Part shown: one piece after another, positions 1 to 5,718 of the stretch | Layout: the number at the start of each line of letters is the position of its first letter | How positions within the stretch are numbered: position 1 is the stretch's first letter | Assembly: GCA_027058345.1 (NCBI GenBank) | Contig: JALUTC010000061.1 | Span: 1 to 5,718 of the forward strand | Direction: 5' to 3' | DNA from: an archaeon | GTDB taxonomy: Archaea > Hydrothermarchaeota > Hydrothermarchaeia > JALTZZ01 > JALUTC01 | DNA length: 5,718 bases | Position numbers and translations under genes: made by a program | Notes under the pieces: model-generated | Told to the model about the DNA's origin: nothing | Seen by the model: only the letters and a program-made list of their open reading frames with translations | The model's database searches: none

Positions 1-373
1 CGTGCCTATATGCATGATGCTTCAAGATTTAGATACTGCTAGATCCGTTGGTGAAGCTATAGCAAAAATAAAGAAGGATATAATTATTTTGGCATCATCA
101 GACTTTACTCATTATGAACCTGCAGATATTGCGAAGCAAAAGGATATGGCTGCAATTCATTACATACTAGAAATGGATGAGAAAGGGTTCATGAAGGAAG
201 TTCATTCAAAGAATATAAGCATATGTGGCTATGGACCAATTGCTACATGTATAATAGCTAGTAAATTGTTAGGTGCAAAAAGGGCAAGATTATTAAAGTA
301 TGGAAACTCTGGAGATGTAACTGGAGATTACAGGGAAGTTGTTGCATACGCATCTATAGTATTTGAGTTATGA
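1..373 (+). CDS. Memo-family protein (AmmeMemoRadiSam system protein B type), C-terminal part, 5' partial
   Basis: The reading frame is already open at the left edge, so about 123 C-terminal residues of a protein normally near 280-290 are visible. Codons start at base 2. The GTG at base 2 is an internal Val codon, not a start. Seen, in fragment numbering: a SSDFTHY block at 32-38, a CGYGPIA block with Cys75, and YGNSGDVTGD at 100-109. These are the signature C-terminal blocks of the Memo family. In human MEMO1 the Cys of the equivalent block helps bind metal and a His lies in the SSDF-H block; both are kept here. Memo proteins have an extradiol-dioxygenase-like fold, are presumably cytosolic, and in prokaryotes often occur with AMMECR1 and a radical SAM protein. 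Their biochemical role is unsettled. The TGA stop (371-373) overlaps the aroA ATG (370-372), so translation of the two is probably coupled. The family call is firm; the function is not. Confidence 0.9.
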   Translation, partial: VPICMMLQDLDTARSVGEAIAKIKKDIIILASSDFTHYEPADIAKQKDMAAIHYILEMDEKGFMKEVHSKNISICGYGPIATCIIASKLLGAKRARLLKYGNSGDVTGDYREVVAYASIVFEL

Positions 374-1653
374 TTGTCGAAATTAATCCTGTTAAAAACT
401 TTAATGAAACGTTAATCTTCGAAGCTCCTCCATCGAAAAGTTATACACATAGAGCAATCATAATTTCATCATTATCTAACGGTGTTTGTGAAATTTACAA
501 TTGGTTGATATGTGATGATACAATGGCAACGATAGAATGTTGCAAAAATCTAGGCGTGGATATTTACGAAGGAAAATTTCTGAAAATACATGGGACAAAT
601 GGAAACTTGAAAATTAGAAACAGAAAATTGAACTGTAGAAATTCTGGAAGTACATTGAGATTTATAATGGGTCTCGCCTCTTTAGCAGATGATTTTGTTA
701 TAATTACTGGTTATAAATCATTGTTACATCGACCTATTAAATATTTGGAAGATGCGTTGAAAAGTTTGGGAGCATACGTAATATCTAGAAATGGATTTCC
801 ACCAGTTAAAATAAGAGGAAAGATTCATGGTGGAGAAGTTTCGATAAGAGGTGATGTAAGCTCGCAATTCATATCCTCACTCCTAATGATAGCTCCATAT
901 CTAAAAGGAGGACTAACGATAAATATCGAGGGAGATTTGGTTTCAAAACCTTACATCGATATAACTTTAGATGTAATTGAAAATTTTGGAGTTAAAGTAT
1001 ATAATGAAAGATATAAAAGATTTTTTATTGAGGAATCATCATACATATCAAGGAAGTATACAATAGAGGGGGATTATTCTTCTAGTTCTTATTTATTAAT
1101 ATTATCTCCGATATTAAATACGAGGGTAATCGTTAGGAATTTGAATCCTAAGTCAAGACAAGCTGATAGGAAGATATTGGAAATATTAAGAGATATGGGA
1201 GCAAAGGTTTATACAAAAAAGGATGAAATTATAATCCATCCAGATAAGTTGGAAGGTATAGAAGTGACGTTGAAAGACTCTCCCGATTTATTACCAACGG
1301 TTGTAGCTCTTGCATGTAAAGCAAAGGGAGAAACAATTATCAAGGGAGTTCATCATGCAAGGTATAAGGAGAGTGACAGGATAAGAATATGTAAGGAAGA
1401 GTTTGAGAAATTTGGTGTAAAGATACATGAAACAAATGATGGCTTAAAAATATATGGCTCAGAAATTACGAAAGGAAATGTATTCGATTGTCATAACGAT
1501 CATAGGATAGCAATGTCGATATCTGTTCTTGCACTTGCATCTGAAGGAAAAAGTATAATAAGACAGGCAGAATGTGTAAATAAATCTTTTCCACAATTTT
1601 ATCAATACTTAATGAAGTATTTCAAAGAAAATATAAAAATTATATCACCGTAA
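370..1653 (+). CDS. aroA: 3-phosphoshikimate 1-carboxyvinyltransferase (EPSP synthase)
   Basis: This cytosolic enzyme transfers the enolpyruvyl group of PEP to shikimate 3-phosphate, the sixth shikimate-pathway step, giving EPSP for chorismate. The 427-residue length is normal for the family. Motifs run in the expected order: PPSKSYTHRA (Lys23, Ser24, Arg28), NSGSTLR at 91-97, HRP with Arg121, SSQF at 164-167, GDYSSSSYL from 234, DSPDLLPT with Asp306, RYKESDR (Lys333, Arg337), DHRIAM with Arg379, and NKSFPQF with Lys405. By position these match the E. coli substrate and catalytic residues Lys22, Arg27, Arg124, Asp313, Lys340, Arg344, Arg386 and Lys411, so the enzyme should be active. The Gly corresponding to E. 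coli Gly96 is retained (Gly93), the form usually associated with glyphosate sensitivity; this is inference only. The start is ATG at 370, overlapping the Memo stop as ATGA. No other shikimate gene follows; the next gene is convergent and overlaps the 3' end by 14 bp. Confidence 0.97.
   Translation: MIVEINPVKNFNETLIFEAPPSKSYTHRAIIISSLSNGVCEIYNWLICDDTMATIECCKNLGVDIYEGKFLKIHGTNGNLKIRNRKLNCRNSGSTLRFIMGLASLADDFVIITGYKSLLHRPIKYLEDALKSLGAYVISRNGFPPVKIRGKIHGGEVSIRGDVSSQFISSLLMIAPYLKGGLTINIEGDLVSKPYIDITLDVIENFGVKVYNERYKRFFIEESSYISRKYTIEGDYSSSSYLLILSPILNTRVIVRNLNPKSRQADRKILEILRDMGAKVYTKKDEIIIHPDKLEGIEVTLKDSPDLLPTVVALACKAKGETIIKGVHHARYKESDRIRICKEEFEKFGVKIHETNDGLKIYGSEITKGNVFDCHNDHRIAMSISVLALASEGKSIIRQAECVNKSFPQFYQYLMKYFKENIKIISP
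1626..1639 (-). terminator. Candidate oligo-T terminator of the mqnD-like gene
   Basis: Just past the TAA of the minus-strand gene, the minus strand reads a run of five T, then ATA and a second T-rich stretch. Archaeal RNA polymerase can terminate at T tracts without a hairpin, and no hairpin is seen. The site lies inside the 3' end of aroA. AT-rich coding DNA produces such runs by chance, so this is weak. Confidence 0.3.
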
Positions 1654-2455
1654 TTATTACATCGTTTGCAATTAATTTTTCTTCCTTAGCAATTTCAAAT
1701 AGCCTTTCTATAGATTTTCTGCCAATACTTTTCATATCCAATGTTAATTCGTTTACAAACATTCTAATAAATTTTCTCAAACACTTTTCATCTCTTTCTC
1801 TTGAAAATCTTTTTGCATAATCAAATGCTTCATCAAAATTTTCGAACGAATATTTTATACTGTTATAAATACATCTTTTTATAAATTCTGCTGTATCAAT
1901 ATCAAATATCCTTTTTATTGCTAATCCTCCCAAAGGAACTGGTAGTTTAAATTTTTTATACCAAAACTTTCCCAGATCTAAAACCTTGTATAATTTATAC
2001 TTCTTATAATTTAATATTCCTTCATGAATTAACAATCCTGCATCAACCTTCCCAGAAATTACATATTCTAAAACTTTGTCAAACGGAACGGGGACTTCCT
2101 TGAAATCTTTTTCGTAAACTTTAAGAAGAAGACTTGCTGTTGTATATTTTCCAGGTGTGGCAATCTTTCTACCTTTTATTTTTCGAATCCTTCTTTTTGA
2201 AACCAATATTGGTCCATAGTTTAAACCGAAACTTGAACCAACACTTAAAAGAGAGTAGTTCTTATAAGCATATGCATAGGCATGAAAGGAAATTGCTGTC
2301 ACGTCATACCTACCATTTATTGCGTCCAAATTCAATTCCTCTATATCTTTTATAACATGTTCGAAGTAAAATCCATTACAATATTTATGTTTAACGAGTT
2401 TATAAAACATGAATGCATCATCTGAATCAGGTGTATGTGCAATCACCAATTTCAT
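1640..2455 (-). CDS. MqnD-like protein (MqnA/MqnD/SBP family), possible 1,4-dihydroxy-6-naphthoate synthase
   Basis: The 271-residue product matches Thermus-type MqnD end to end in length and motif order. It has an N-terminal HTPDSDDAFMFY block (7-18), D-IEELN (37-42), AISFHAYAY with Ser56, YGPILVS (80-86), IATPGKYTTA (98-107), DAGLLIHEG with His144, LGKFW followed by LPVPLGG, and a helical C-terminal tail. Ser56 and His144 align with Thermus Ser57 and His145, reported as active-site residues. MqnD converts cyclic dehypoxanthinylfutalosine to 1,4-dihydroxy-6-naphthoate in the futalosine route to menaquinone; the fold is that of a periplasmic binding protein, but no signal peptide is seen, so it should be cytosolic. 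The bacterial block reads S-P-C-P-N-D-T-F where this one has T-P-D-S-D-D-A-F, so the substrate may differ. The start is ATG at 2455, with no Shine-Dalgarno, 38 bp from divergent leuA. The family call is firm; the exact reaction is open. Confidence 0.8.
   Translation of the reverse strand: MKLVIAHTPDSDDAFMFYKLVKHKYCNGFYFEHVIKDIEELNLDAINGRYDVTAISFHAYAYAYKNYSLLSVGSSFGLNYGPILVSKRRIRKIKGRKIATPGKYTTASLLLKVYEKDFKEVPVPFDKVLEYVISGKVDAGLLIHEGILNYKKYKLYKVLDLGKFWYKKFKLPVPLGGLAIKRIFDIDTAEFIKRCIYNSIKYSFENFDEAFDYAKRFSRERDEKCLRKFIRMFVNELTLDMKSIGRKSIERLFEIAKEEKLIANDVIITVI
1676..1687 (+). terminator. Candidate pyrimidine-tract terminator of the Memo-aroA unit
   Basis: A T5 run followed by a C/T-rich stretch starts about 22 nt past the aroA stop, inside the 3' coding end of the convergent mqnD-like gene. 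It fits archaeal oligo-T termination, has no hairpin, and is unproven. Confidence 0.28.
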
Positions 2456-2493
2456 AAATCATAAAAAATTAAAATTTATTTATTTAATTATGA
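2456..2493. promoter_or_regulatory. Divergent promoter region between the mqnD-like gene and leuA
   Basis: These 38 bases are nearly all A/T and are the only real intergenic space in the window. For leuA, an ATAAAAAATTAAAA stretch (2461-2474) sits about 25 nt before the GTG start. For the minus-strand gene, the AAATAAATAAA stretch (about 2476-2486, read on the minus strand) sits about 25 nt before its ATG. Both spacings suit archaeal TATA boxes driving leaderless transcripts. A 7-bp inverted repeat, AATTAAA (2467-2473) and TTTAATT (2483-2489), overlaps both candidate boxes. In sequence this AT-rich, neither box nor repeat is secure. Confidence 0.45.
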
Positions 2494-4026
2494 GTGGTGT
2501 TCACTTTTTACACTGAGAAATTTTCTCCACCGAATTATGTTAGAATATTTGATACAACTCTAAGAGATGGAGAGCAAACACCTGGTGTTGCTTTAAATGT
2601 TGAGCAAAAAATATTAATAGCTAAGCAACTAAACAAATTAGGTGTCGACATTATCGAAGCAGGCTTCCCAGCTGCAACAAAAGGTGAAAAGGAAGCAGTA
2701 AAAAGTATAAAAGCTTTAGGATTATCTTCGAAAATATGTGCATTATCGAGATGTAAAAAAGAAGATATCGATGCAGCTATTGATTGCGATGTAGATATAA
2801 TACATATATTCATTCCTACAAGTGATATTCAAATAAAATATACGATTAAGAAATCAAAGGAAGAAATCTTAAACATTGTCTACGAAAGTGTTAAATATGT
2901 AAAGGAGCATGGTTTCAAATGTTTATTCTCAGCAATGGATGCAACAAGAACGGATTTAAACTTCCTCATAAACGTCTTTAAAACTGCAGAAGAGGCAGGA
3001 ACTGATTATATAAATATTCCAGATACTGTTGGGATTGCTACACCTGAAAAAATGTTCGAAATTGTTAAGACAATTAGAAAGAATGTTAAAACACCAATCG
3101 ATGTTCATTGCCATAACGACTTGGGACTAGCCGTTGCAAATTCAATCGCATCCGTATTAGCTGGAGCAGATGGTGTTCAAGTTACCGTAAATGGTTTAGG
3201 AGAAAGAGCTGGAAATGCTTCACTCGAACAGGTTGTAACAATTTTAAAATATATTTATGGAATTAAAACAAATGTAAAAACAGAGTATTTATATGAAACA
3301 TCAAAGCTTGTTGAAAGATTAACAGGAGTAAAGCTGATGCCGAATTATCCAATAGTTGGAGAAAATGCATTTAGCCATGAATCTGGAATCCATACACATG
3401 GCGTTGTTCAAAAACCGGAAACTTTCGAACCTGGTATAATTAAGCCTGAAATGGTAGGTCATAAACGTAGAATTGTTGCAGGTAAACATTCGGGAACGCA
3501 TGGTTTGGAAAAAATTCTTAAAGAAATGGGTTATGAATTGAGTAAGGAGCAGATAAGAATCGTTGTTGACAGAGTCAAAGAGCTTGGAGATAAAGGAAAG
3601 AGAGTTACCGAAGCTGATTTACAAGCAATAGTTGAAGATTTAATTGGTAGAATACAGGATAAGAAGATTGTAGAATTGGAAGAGTTAGCTGTTATGACAG
3701 GAAATAAAGTTATACCTACTGCTAGTGTGAAGATAAAGTTTAAAGATAAAATATTGATAGGTTCAGATACAGGCGTTGGACCTGTGGATGCTGCAATAAA
3801 GGCGATAAGAAGCGTTATAAAAGAGATTGAGGATATAAAGCTCGTTGAATATAGATTGGAAGCAATATCTGGAGGAAGTGATGCCCTAGCTAGTGTAACA
3901 GTTATTCTTGAAGATTCGAGAGGAATAAAAGCAACGGGAAGAGCTGTTAGAGAAGATATAGTTATGGCAAGTGTTGAGGCAATGATTCAAGGAATAAATA
4001 GAATATTTGCTTTAAGGGAGAGATAG
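2494..4026 (+). CDS. leuA: 2-isopropylmalate synthase (LeuA type)
   Basis: This enzyme condenses acetyl-CoA with 2-oxoisovalerate to give 2-isopropylmalate, the committed step to leucine. The 510 residues show a DRE-TIM barrel with FDTTLRDGEQTPG (19-31), EAGFP (55-59), the metal-binding HCHND (His205, His207) and GLGERAGN (234-241). A linker block HESGIH (295-300) follows, then a C-terminal LeuA-dimer regulatory domain (about 395-510) with GVGPVDAAIKA and GGSDALA. The regulatory domain argues against homocitrate synthase/AksA, which lacks it. EAGFP, IPDTVGI and AVMTGNKVIPTAS look closer to LeuA than to the paralogue citramalate synthase CimA, which remains the main alternative. Leucine feedback is expected from the domain. 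The in-frame triplet before GTG 2494 is TGA and no ATG precedes the conserved barrel, so the start is GTG 2494 or GTG 2497. An out-of-frame ATG at 2490 clouds this (see findings). The next gene begins 1 nt after the stop. Confidence 0.9.
   Translation: MVFTFYTEKFSPPNYVRIFDTTLRDGEQTPGVALNVEQKILIAKQLNKLGVDIIEAGFPAATKGEKEAVKSIKALGLSSKICALSRCKKEDIDAAIDCDVDIIHIFIPTSDIQIKYTIKKSKEEILNIVYESVKYVKEHGFKCLFSAMDATRTDLNFLINVFKTAEEAGTDYINIPDTVGIATPEKMFEIVKTIRKNVKTPIDVHCHNDLGLAVANSIASVLAGADGVQVTVNGLGERAGNASLEQVVTILKYIYGIKTNVKTEYLYETSKLVERLTGVKLMPNYPIVGENAFSHESGIHTHGVVQKPETFEPGIIKPEMVGHKRRIVAGKHSGTHGLEKILKEMGYELSKEQIRIVVDRVKELGDKGKRVTEADLQAIVEDLIGRIQDKKIVELEELAVMTGNKVIPTASVKIKFKDKILIGSDTGVGPVDAAIKAIRSVIKEIEDIKLVEYRLEAISGGSDALASVTVILEDSRGIKATGRAVREDIVMASVEAMIQGINRIFALRER
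4016..4020 (+). promoter_or_regulatory. Shine-Dalgarno-like GGGAG before the tRNA-binding protein gene
   Basis: GGGAG lies 7 nt before ATG 4028, within the last leuA codons. It is the only well-spaced Shine-Dalgarno-like sequence I see in the window, and supports this ATG and internal initiation within the operon. Confidence 0.4.
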
Positions 4027-4027
4027 A

Positions 4028-4354
4028 ATGATTGAGAAGGAACCTGTGTTTGTTATAGGTAAAATAATAGATGTAGAAGAAATAAAAGGTAGTGATAAAT
4101 TATATAAGTTAAAAATAGATATAGGATTTTCTATAAGAGAGGTTGTTGCTGGTATAAGAAGGCATTATAAAAAGGAAGAACTTATAAACAAGAAGGTGCT
4201 GATTGTTTCAAACATCAAACCTGCTAAGATATTTGGAGTAGAATCTAAAGGAATGATAATTGCTGCAGACGATGGAGAAAGGGTTTCACTTCTAATTCCA
4301 GTGGAAGATGTTGAGGAAGGAAGTATTGTCGAAATAGTTAAATTCAAGGAATGA
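4028..4354 (+). CDS. Stand-alone tRNA-binding OB-fold protein (Trbp111 / MetRS-beta / CsaA-like)
   Basis: The 108 residues form a single tRNA-binding domain with nothing attached, close to the 111 residues of Aquifex Trbp111. Seen: FVIGKIIDVEEIKGSDKLYKLKIDIG at the start of the OB fold (quoted in parts: FVIGKIIDVEE 8-18, KGSDKLYKLKIDIG 20-33), REVVAGIRRHY (37-47), the EEL-NKKVLIV strand, NIKPAKIFGVESKGMIIAA (62-80) and a C-terminal EGSIVEIV. These are the family's conserved blocks, including the KPAK-x-x-G-x-x-S-x-GM signature. Relatives bind tRNA structure non-specifically as homodimers, or form the C-terminal/beta part of methionyl-tRNA synthetase. Here it may act in trans for MetRS or another tRNA enzyme; that is inference. 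It follows leuA by 1 nt and its TGA overlaps the start of pcc1 as ATGA, so the three genes look co-transcribed. Confidence 0.9.
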   Translation: MIEKEPVFVIGKIIDVEEIKGSDKLYKLKIDIGFSIREVVAGIRRHYKKEELINKKVLIVSNIKPAKIFGVESKGMIIAADDGERVSLLIPVEDVEEGSIVEIVKFKE

Positions 4355-4587
4355 AATGTGTAATTGTCTTCGAATACGAAACAGAAGAAGATGCGGAAAT
4401 CGTTTCAAAAGTATTAGAAATAGATAATAAATTTGCACCAAAGAAGTTAAAGGTTATTTCAAAAAGAATTGGGAAAAAGGTTGTAAATTATATCGAGCAC
4501 GAATCTTATAGAACATTTTATGCAACGGTTGAGGATTTAATATTTACTGAAAGATTGATATCGAAAATCTTGTCAATTTTTAGATAA
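4351..4587 (+). CDS. pcc1: KEOPS complex subunit Pcc1 (CTAG/Pcc1 family)
   Basis: This 78-residue protein fits Pcc1, the small dimerising subunit of the KEOPS complex (Kae1, Bud32, Cgi121, Pcc1) that adds threonylcarbamoyl to A37 of ANN-decoding tRNAs. Seen: an N-terminal strand with FEYETEEDAEIVSKVLEIDN (7-26), then APKKLKVISKRIGKKV, and a C-terminal ATVEDLIFTERLISKIL helix (58-74). This is the beta-beta-alpha arrangement and Glu-Asp-Ala/Ala-Thr-x-x-Asp-Leu pattern of the family. Pcc1 contacts Kae1 and contributes to tRNA binding. The start ATG overlaps the previous gene's stop as ATGA, with no usable Shine-Dalgarno, so coupling is likely. No other KEOPS gene is in the window. The 3' end overlaps the convergent minus-strand gene by 15 bp. 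The short length makes the call good rather than certain. Confidence 0.82.
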   Translation: MKCVIVFEYETEEDAEIVSKVLEIDNKFAPKKLKVISKRIGKKVVNYIEHESYRTFYATVEDLIFTERLISKILSIFR

Positions 4588-5718
4588 ACTTTTCTTTTTT
4601 ATCTCTAGCAATTCCTTTACAAGTGCTTTTAAGAATAGACCAACATCACTTACTATTCCAATAGCATGTGCTGTTCCTCTATCTATTAACTTCGTTATAA
4701 CTGCTGGATTTATATCTACGCATACCGTTTTAACGTAACTTGGTAAAAGATTTCCCGTCGCAATTCCGTGTAGCATTGTCGCCAAAATTAATACCAAACC
4801 ACAATTCTTCAAATGTTTTCTCATCTCTTTTTGAGCTTCGACAACATCCGTTATAACTTCTGGTAATGGACCATCATCCCTTATGGAACCTGCCAAAACA
4901 AATGGAACATTATTTTTGATACACTCATACATTATACCACCCTTTAACTTTCCACATTCAACTAATTTTTTAATCGAACCGGCTTTCATAACTTCATTTA
5001 TTGCTCTTAAATGATTTCTATGTCCATATTTCGTTGCTCTACCAGTTTTTATATCCATCCCAAGACTTGTTCCAAATAATTGATATTCGATATCATGGAC
5101 TGCAAGAGCATTACCTGCAAATAAAACATCAACGAATCCTTCTCGTATCATTGTTGCCAAGTCTTCGGAAGCTCCTGTATGAACAACAGCAGGTCCTGCG
5201 ACGACGACTATTTTCTTTCCTTCATTTTTCGTTTTGAAAATTTCTTCCGCAACGTATTTTATTATATTATAATTCGGTCTCTCAGAGGAAACCGTTGATT
5301 CCATAAAGTTGAATATTGTATAATGTCTTGGTCTTTCTTCAGGTTTTACCAATACACCACGATTTCCAACAACGATTAAGTCGCCTTTTTTTACTTCTCT
5401 TATGGTTTTACACCACGCCCTCTTCTTTTCTGGATCAACAACTATTACACCATCCATTTTTATATCCTCGACTTCTATCAATTCTCCGTTCAAATATATA
5501 AATGTTTTATGATTCGTTGTCGAATAGAAATCGTCGGGTAAAACGCAATCTCTTGGTGCAGGTTTTAATTCGACGGAAATTGCTTGGGGAATATTTGCTC
5601 CTAGTCTATGTAATTCGTGAAGAATTTGTTGAAGAAGTTCTTTACTCTTTGCTTTAACAAGAATTCTTGCATAACTCGTATCGGTTTTTCTCTTACCTAC
5701 CTTTATGTCAAGTATTTC
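4573..5718 (-). CDS. Ornithine cyclodeaminase, TIGR00300 / LOR-SDH type, N-terminus cut by window edge
   Basis: The frame is open from the right edge to a TGA at 4573-4575, giving 381 visible residues. A TTG at 5491-5493 could serve as a start, but family motifs continue upstream of it, so the gene begins outside the window, probably by some 25-35 residues. Seen, in visible numbering: DTSYARILV (13-21), APRDCVLPDDFYSTTNH (54-70), FNFMESTVSSERP (136-148), VVVAGPAVVHTGA (171-183), AGNALAVHDIE (201-211), GIMYECIKNNVPFVLAGSIRDDGPLPE (in parts, 261-287), ATMLHGIATGNLLP (313-326) and CVDINPAVITKL. This order is that of the LOR/SDH-type family, including the NAD-dependent archaeal ornithine cyclodeaminase and the C-terminal part of cyanobacterial AgrE. 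The known reaction is ornithine to proline plus ammonia. Whether an arginine dihydrolase domain lies upstream cannot be seen, but archaeal members lack it. It is cytosolic by absence of any membrane segment. Confidence 0.9.
   Translation of the reverse strand, partial: EILDIKVGKRKTDTSYARILVKAKSKELLQQILHELHRLGANIPQAISVELKPAPRDCVLPDDFYSTTNHKTFIYLNGELIEVEDIKMDGVIVVDPEKKRAWCKTIREVKKGDLIVVGNRGVLVKPEERPRHYTIFNFMESTVSSERPNYNIIKYVAEEIFKTKNEGKKIVVVAGPAVVHTGASEDLATMIREGFVDVLFAGNALAVHDIEYQLFGTSLGMDIKTGRATKYGHRNHLRAINEVMKAGSIKKLVECGKLKGGIMYECIKNNVPFVLAGSIRDDGPLPEVITDVVEAQKEMRKHLKNCGLVLILATMLHGIATGNLLPSYVKTVCVDINPAVITKLIDRGTAHAIGIVSDVGLFLKALVKELLEIKKKSLSKN
4590..4600 (+). terminator. Candidate oligo-T terminator of the leuA-trbp-pcc1 operon
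   Basis: TTTTCTTTTTT begins 3 nt after the pcc1 stop, the strongest T tract on the plus strand in a terminal position. It fits hairpin-independent archaeal termination. On the other strand it encodes the Lys-rich tail of the cyclodeaminase, which alone could explain the run. Confidence 0.42.

Noticed and set aside
2..4. GTG as the start of the Memo-family gene
   Set aside because: Memo proteins are more than twice this length, and the visible part begins in mid-domain; the codon is simply Val.
2134..2355. Plus-strand open frame within the mqnD-like gene
   Set aside because: It is antisense to a well-supported gene, has no recognisable motif and a biased composition typical of a shadow frame.
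2535..2813. Minus-strand open frame within leuA
   Set aside because: It opposes the most conserved part of leuA and shows no family motif, so it is a shadow frame.
4346..4350. AAGGA as a Shine-Dalgarno sequence for pcc1
   Set aside because: It touches the ATG with no spacer, so it cannot work in the usual way; coupling to the upstream gene is the better explanation.
4560..4572. Terminator for the minus-strand cyclodeaminase inside pcc1
   Set aside because: Only a short run of four T is present on the minus strand, no better than chance in this composition.
5491..5493. TTG as the start of the minus-strand cyclodeaminase
   Set aside because: The frame stays open to the window edge and conserved family motifs (DTSYARI, DFYSTTNH) lie upstream of this codon.
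5001..5501. Plus-strand open frames (5001-5237 and 5316-5501) opposite the cyclodeaminase
   Set aside because: They are rich in Leu, Phe and Gln as expected from the reverse of a Lys/Glu-rich coding strand, and match nothing known to me.

Overview
The window is 5.7 kb of very compact, AT-rich DNA (roughly a third G+C by eye), and it looks archaeal. The support is a Pcc1-type KEOPS subunit, a Memo-family protein, an archaeal-type bifunctional-family ornithine cyclodeaminase, a stand-alone tRNA-binding OB-fold protein and almost no Shine-Dalgarno sequence. Arginine is mostly AGA. Only 39 bases lie outside genes (38 in one divergent promoter, 1 between two genes). The exact lineage cannot be read from these genes. 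The content is chromosomal housekeeping: I see no mobile element, CRISPR array, rRNA or tRNA, and no stretch over 300 bases without a gene.

Layout. (1) Bases 1-1653, plus strand: the C-terminal part of a Memo-family protein, whose stop overlaps the start of aroA (EPSP synthase, shikimate pathway) as ATGA. (2) Bases 1640-2455, minus strand: an MqnD-like periplasmic-binding-protein-fold enzyme, convergent with aroA and overlapping it by 14 bp. (3) Bases 2456-2493: a short AT-only-like divergent promoter shared by the mqnD-like gene and leuA. (4) Bases 2494-4587, plus strand: an apparent operon of leuA (2-isopropylmalate synthase), a Trbp111/MetRS-beta-like tRNA-binding protein (1 nt gap) and a Pcc1 KEOPS subunit (ATGA overlap). 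(5) Bases 4573-5718, minus strand: a TIGR00300/LOR-SDH-type ornithine cyclodeaminase, convergent with pcc1 by a 15 bp overlap and running off the right edge.

How the genes work together. Three enzymes belong to amino-acid synthesis: AroA (aromatic), LeuA (leucine) and the cyclodeaminase (ornithine to proline). AroA and the MqnD-like protein could be linked through chorismate, the precursor of the futalosine menaquinone route, but they are convergent and the rest of that pathway is not here. The Trbp-like/Pcc1 pair is the most suggestive context: a free tRNA-binding domain translationally coupled to a subunit of the complex that makes t6A on tRNA. I found no clearly new system; the findings are modest and are stated as such.
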